This document shows, one piece after another, positions 4,987 through 5,781 of a stretch of 5,781 bases of DNA (the first letter of the stretch is position 1; every line of letters begins with the position of its first letter). A model generated the notes under the pieces. The model was not told the origin of the DNA and searched no databases. It saw only the letters and a list, made by a program, of their open reading frames with translations. The stretch is from Nevskiaceae bacterium (GTDB lineage: Bacteria; Pseudomonadota; Gammaproteobacteria; Steroidobacterales; Steroidobacteraceae): contig JAITMN010000182.1 of NCBI GenBank assembly GCA_031277355.1, positions 1 through 5,781 of the forward strand, written 5' to 3'. Both the position numbers and the translations under genes were made by a program.

Positions 4987-5781
4987 ATGCAGAACCAACA
5001 GCCCATCTATTTCTGCCGGCGCGGGTGGCGTGCGGCGGCAATCATGCATCTGACCTGCGCTGCGATCCTGATGCCCACATGGGTGATGGCGCAAACGGCG
5101 GAACCGGTAACGGAGCAACCCGTCGATGTGGAGGTTTTTCAGGCGGCGCACTTCCTTTCGATGTCCGGCGACTTTTATCCGCGCAGTGAACTAGCCGGCA
5201 ATCGCGAAGGTTGGGTCTACCTCAACATGATGATCGACCCACAGGGCACGCCTTACGAAATCACGGTGCTGGAGTCGAGCGGCAATCCAGCCCTTGAACG
5301 GGCGGCTGTGGCAGCCGCAAAGGCCACACGTTTCTCACCAGCGCTCCAGGGCAACACCCCCATAGATTCGAGCCTCACAGCCCCGTTCAAATTCGAGATC
5401 CATGCTGCCAGCAGCGGCGCCTCGTCGCAATTCACTCGGAAATACCGAAGCTTTGCGCGAGCCCTGAAAACGAACGATCGCGCCGAAGCAGACAAGATTC
5501 TGCCAACACTGAAGGGCAACAATCTGTATGAGCAGGCGTATGAGCACTACGCCCGATTCGGCTACTTCGAAAGGTGGGGCACACCCGCCGAGCAACTCGA
5601 TGCACTGACTCTCGCCGTCGCCAACGCAGGCGCCAGCGGAAGCAGGCAGCTGTATCTGCCGTCAGACACATTCGCTCGCGCCTTGGCATCGAAGTTTGCC
5701 CTGGAAGTCAAAACCCAGGACTACAGTGGCGCGCTGAATACATGGTCCAAGCTCGAGCCACGAACTCCCGAAGAGAATCGC
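4987..5781 (+). CDS. exported protein with TonB C-terminal-like domain (partial, runs off the window)
   Basis: The frame is open from the ATG at 4987 to the window edge (265 codons, no stop). GAGGGG (4972-4977) lies 9 bases upstream as a good Shine-Dalgarno sequence. Residues 1-35 form a long signal peptide: RR at 11-12, a hydrophobic segment at about 17-34, and a likely cleavage site after VMA. Residues about 63-138 resemble the TonB C-terminal domain: YPRSELAGNREGWVYLNMMID, then VLESSGNPALERAA and FSPA, the usual order of 'YP..A...G.V.....D..G' and 'SSG...L..AA......F.PA'. The Pro-rich spacer and retained N-terminal anchor of a true TonB are missing. The rest (about 148-265) is Ala-rich, aromatic-containing and probably helical, perhaps TPR-like. 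It is probably a periplasmic protein using the TonB fold for binding, not an energy transducer, and has no evident role in Moco synthesis. The 44-base gap after moaE leaves co-transcription open. Confidence 0.8.
   Translation, partial: MQNQQPIYFCRRGWRAAAIMHLTCAAILMPTWVMAQTAEPVTEQPVDVEVFQAAHFLSMSGDFYPRSELAGNREGWVYLNMMIDPQGTPYEITVLESSGNPALERAAVAAAKATRFSPALQGNTPIDSSLTAPFKFEIHAASSGASSQFTRKYRSFARALKTNDRAEADKILPTLKGNNLYEQAYEHYARFGYFERWGTPAEQLDALTLAVANAGASGSRQLYLPSDTFARALASKFALEVKTQDYSGALNTWSKLEPRTPEENR

Overview
This window is a GC-rich bacterial chromosomal segment. It is dominated by one co-directional molybdenum cofactor (Moco) biosynthesis cluster on the + strand: moeA, moaA, moaC, a mobA-moaD fusion and moaE (812-4942). 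The high GC content, the compact operon with ATGA stop/start overlaps, and a secreted TonB-C-domain protein downstream suggest a Proteobacterium, most likely a gammaproteobacterium of the Xanthomonadales type. That placement is inferred from general character, not from a marker gene.

Layout. Positions 1-147 hold the 3' end of a membrane protein gene, with a weak terminator-like hairpin and T-rich tract over its stop. Positions 176-252 hold a complete minus-strand tRNA-Arg(UCG) with an encoded CCA. Positions 253-430 are non-coding and carry a possible promoter and small inverted repeats. Positions 431-796 encode a small exported protein of unknown function. The Moco cluster follows. From 4987 to the window edge runs the 5' part of a gene for an exported protein with a TonB C-terminal domain and a helical region.

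How the genes work together. MoaA and MoaC convert GTP to cyclic pyranopterin monophosphate. MoaD and MoaE form molybdopterin (MPT) synthase, which adds the dithiolene sulfurs. MoeA inserts molybdate into adenylylated MPT, and MobA attaches GMP to give the guanine dinucleotide cofactor. The cluster therefore covers most of the route. It lacks the MPT adenylyltransferase (MogA/MoaB), the MoaD-activating enzyme (MoeB) and any molybdate transporter, which must lie elsewhere if the pathway is complete.

The main unusual points are: MoaD is not free-standing but is the C-terminal domain of a MobA-MoaD fusion; MoaE ends in a CxxC motif and a tail with 11 histidines in its last 20 residues, encoded by a degenerate hexanucleotide repeat; the moeA GTG start sits in the loop of a perfect 8-bp hairpin; the moaA stop forms the loop of another hairpin reaching into the first moaC start; and the leader of the small exported protein has mutually exclusive pairings, one of which would cover its ribosome binding site.
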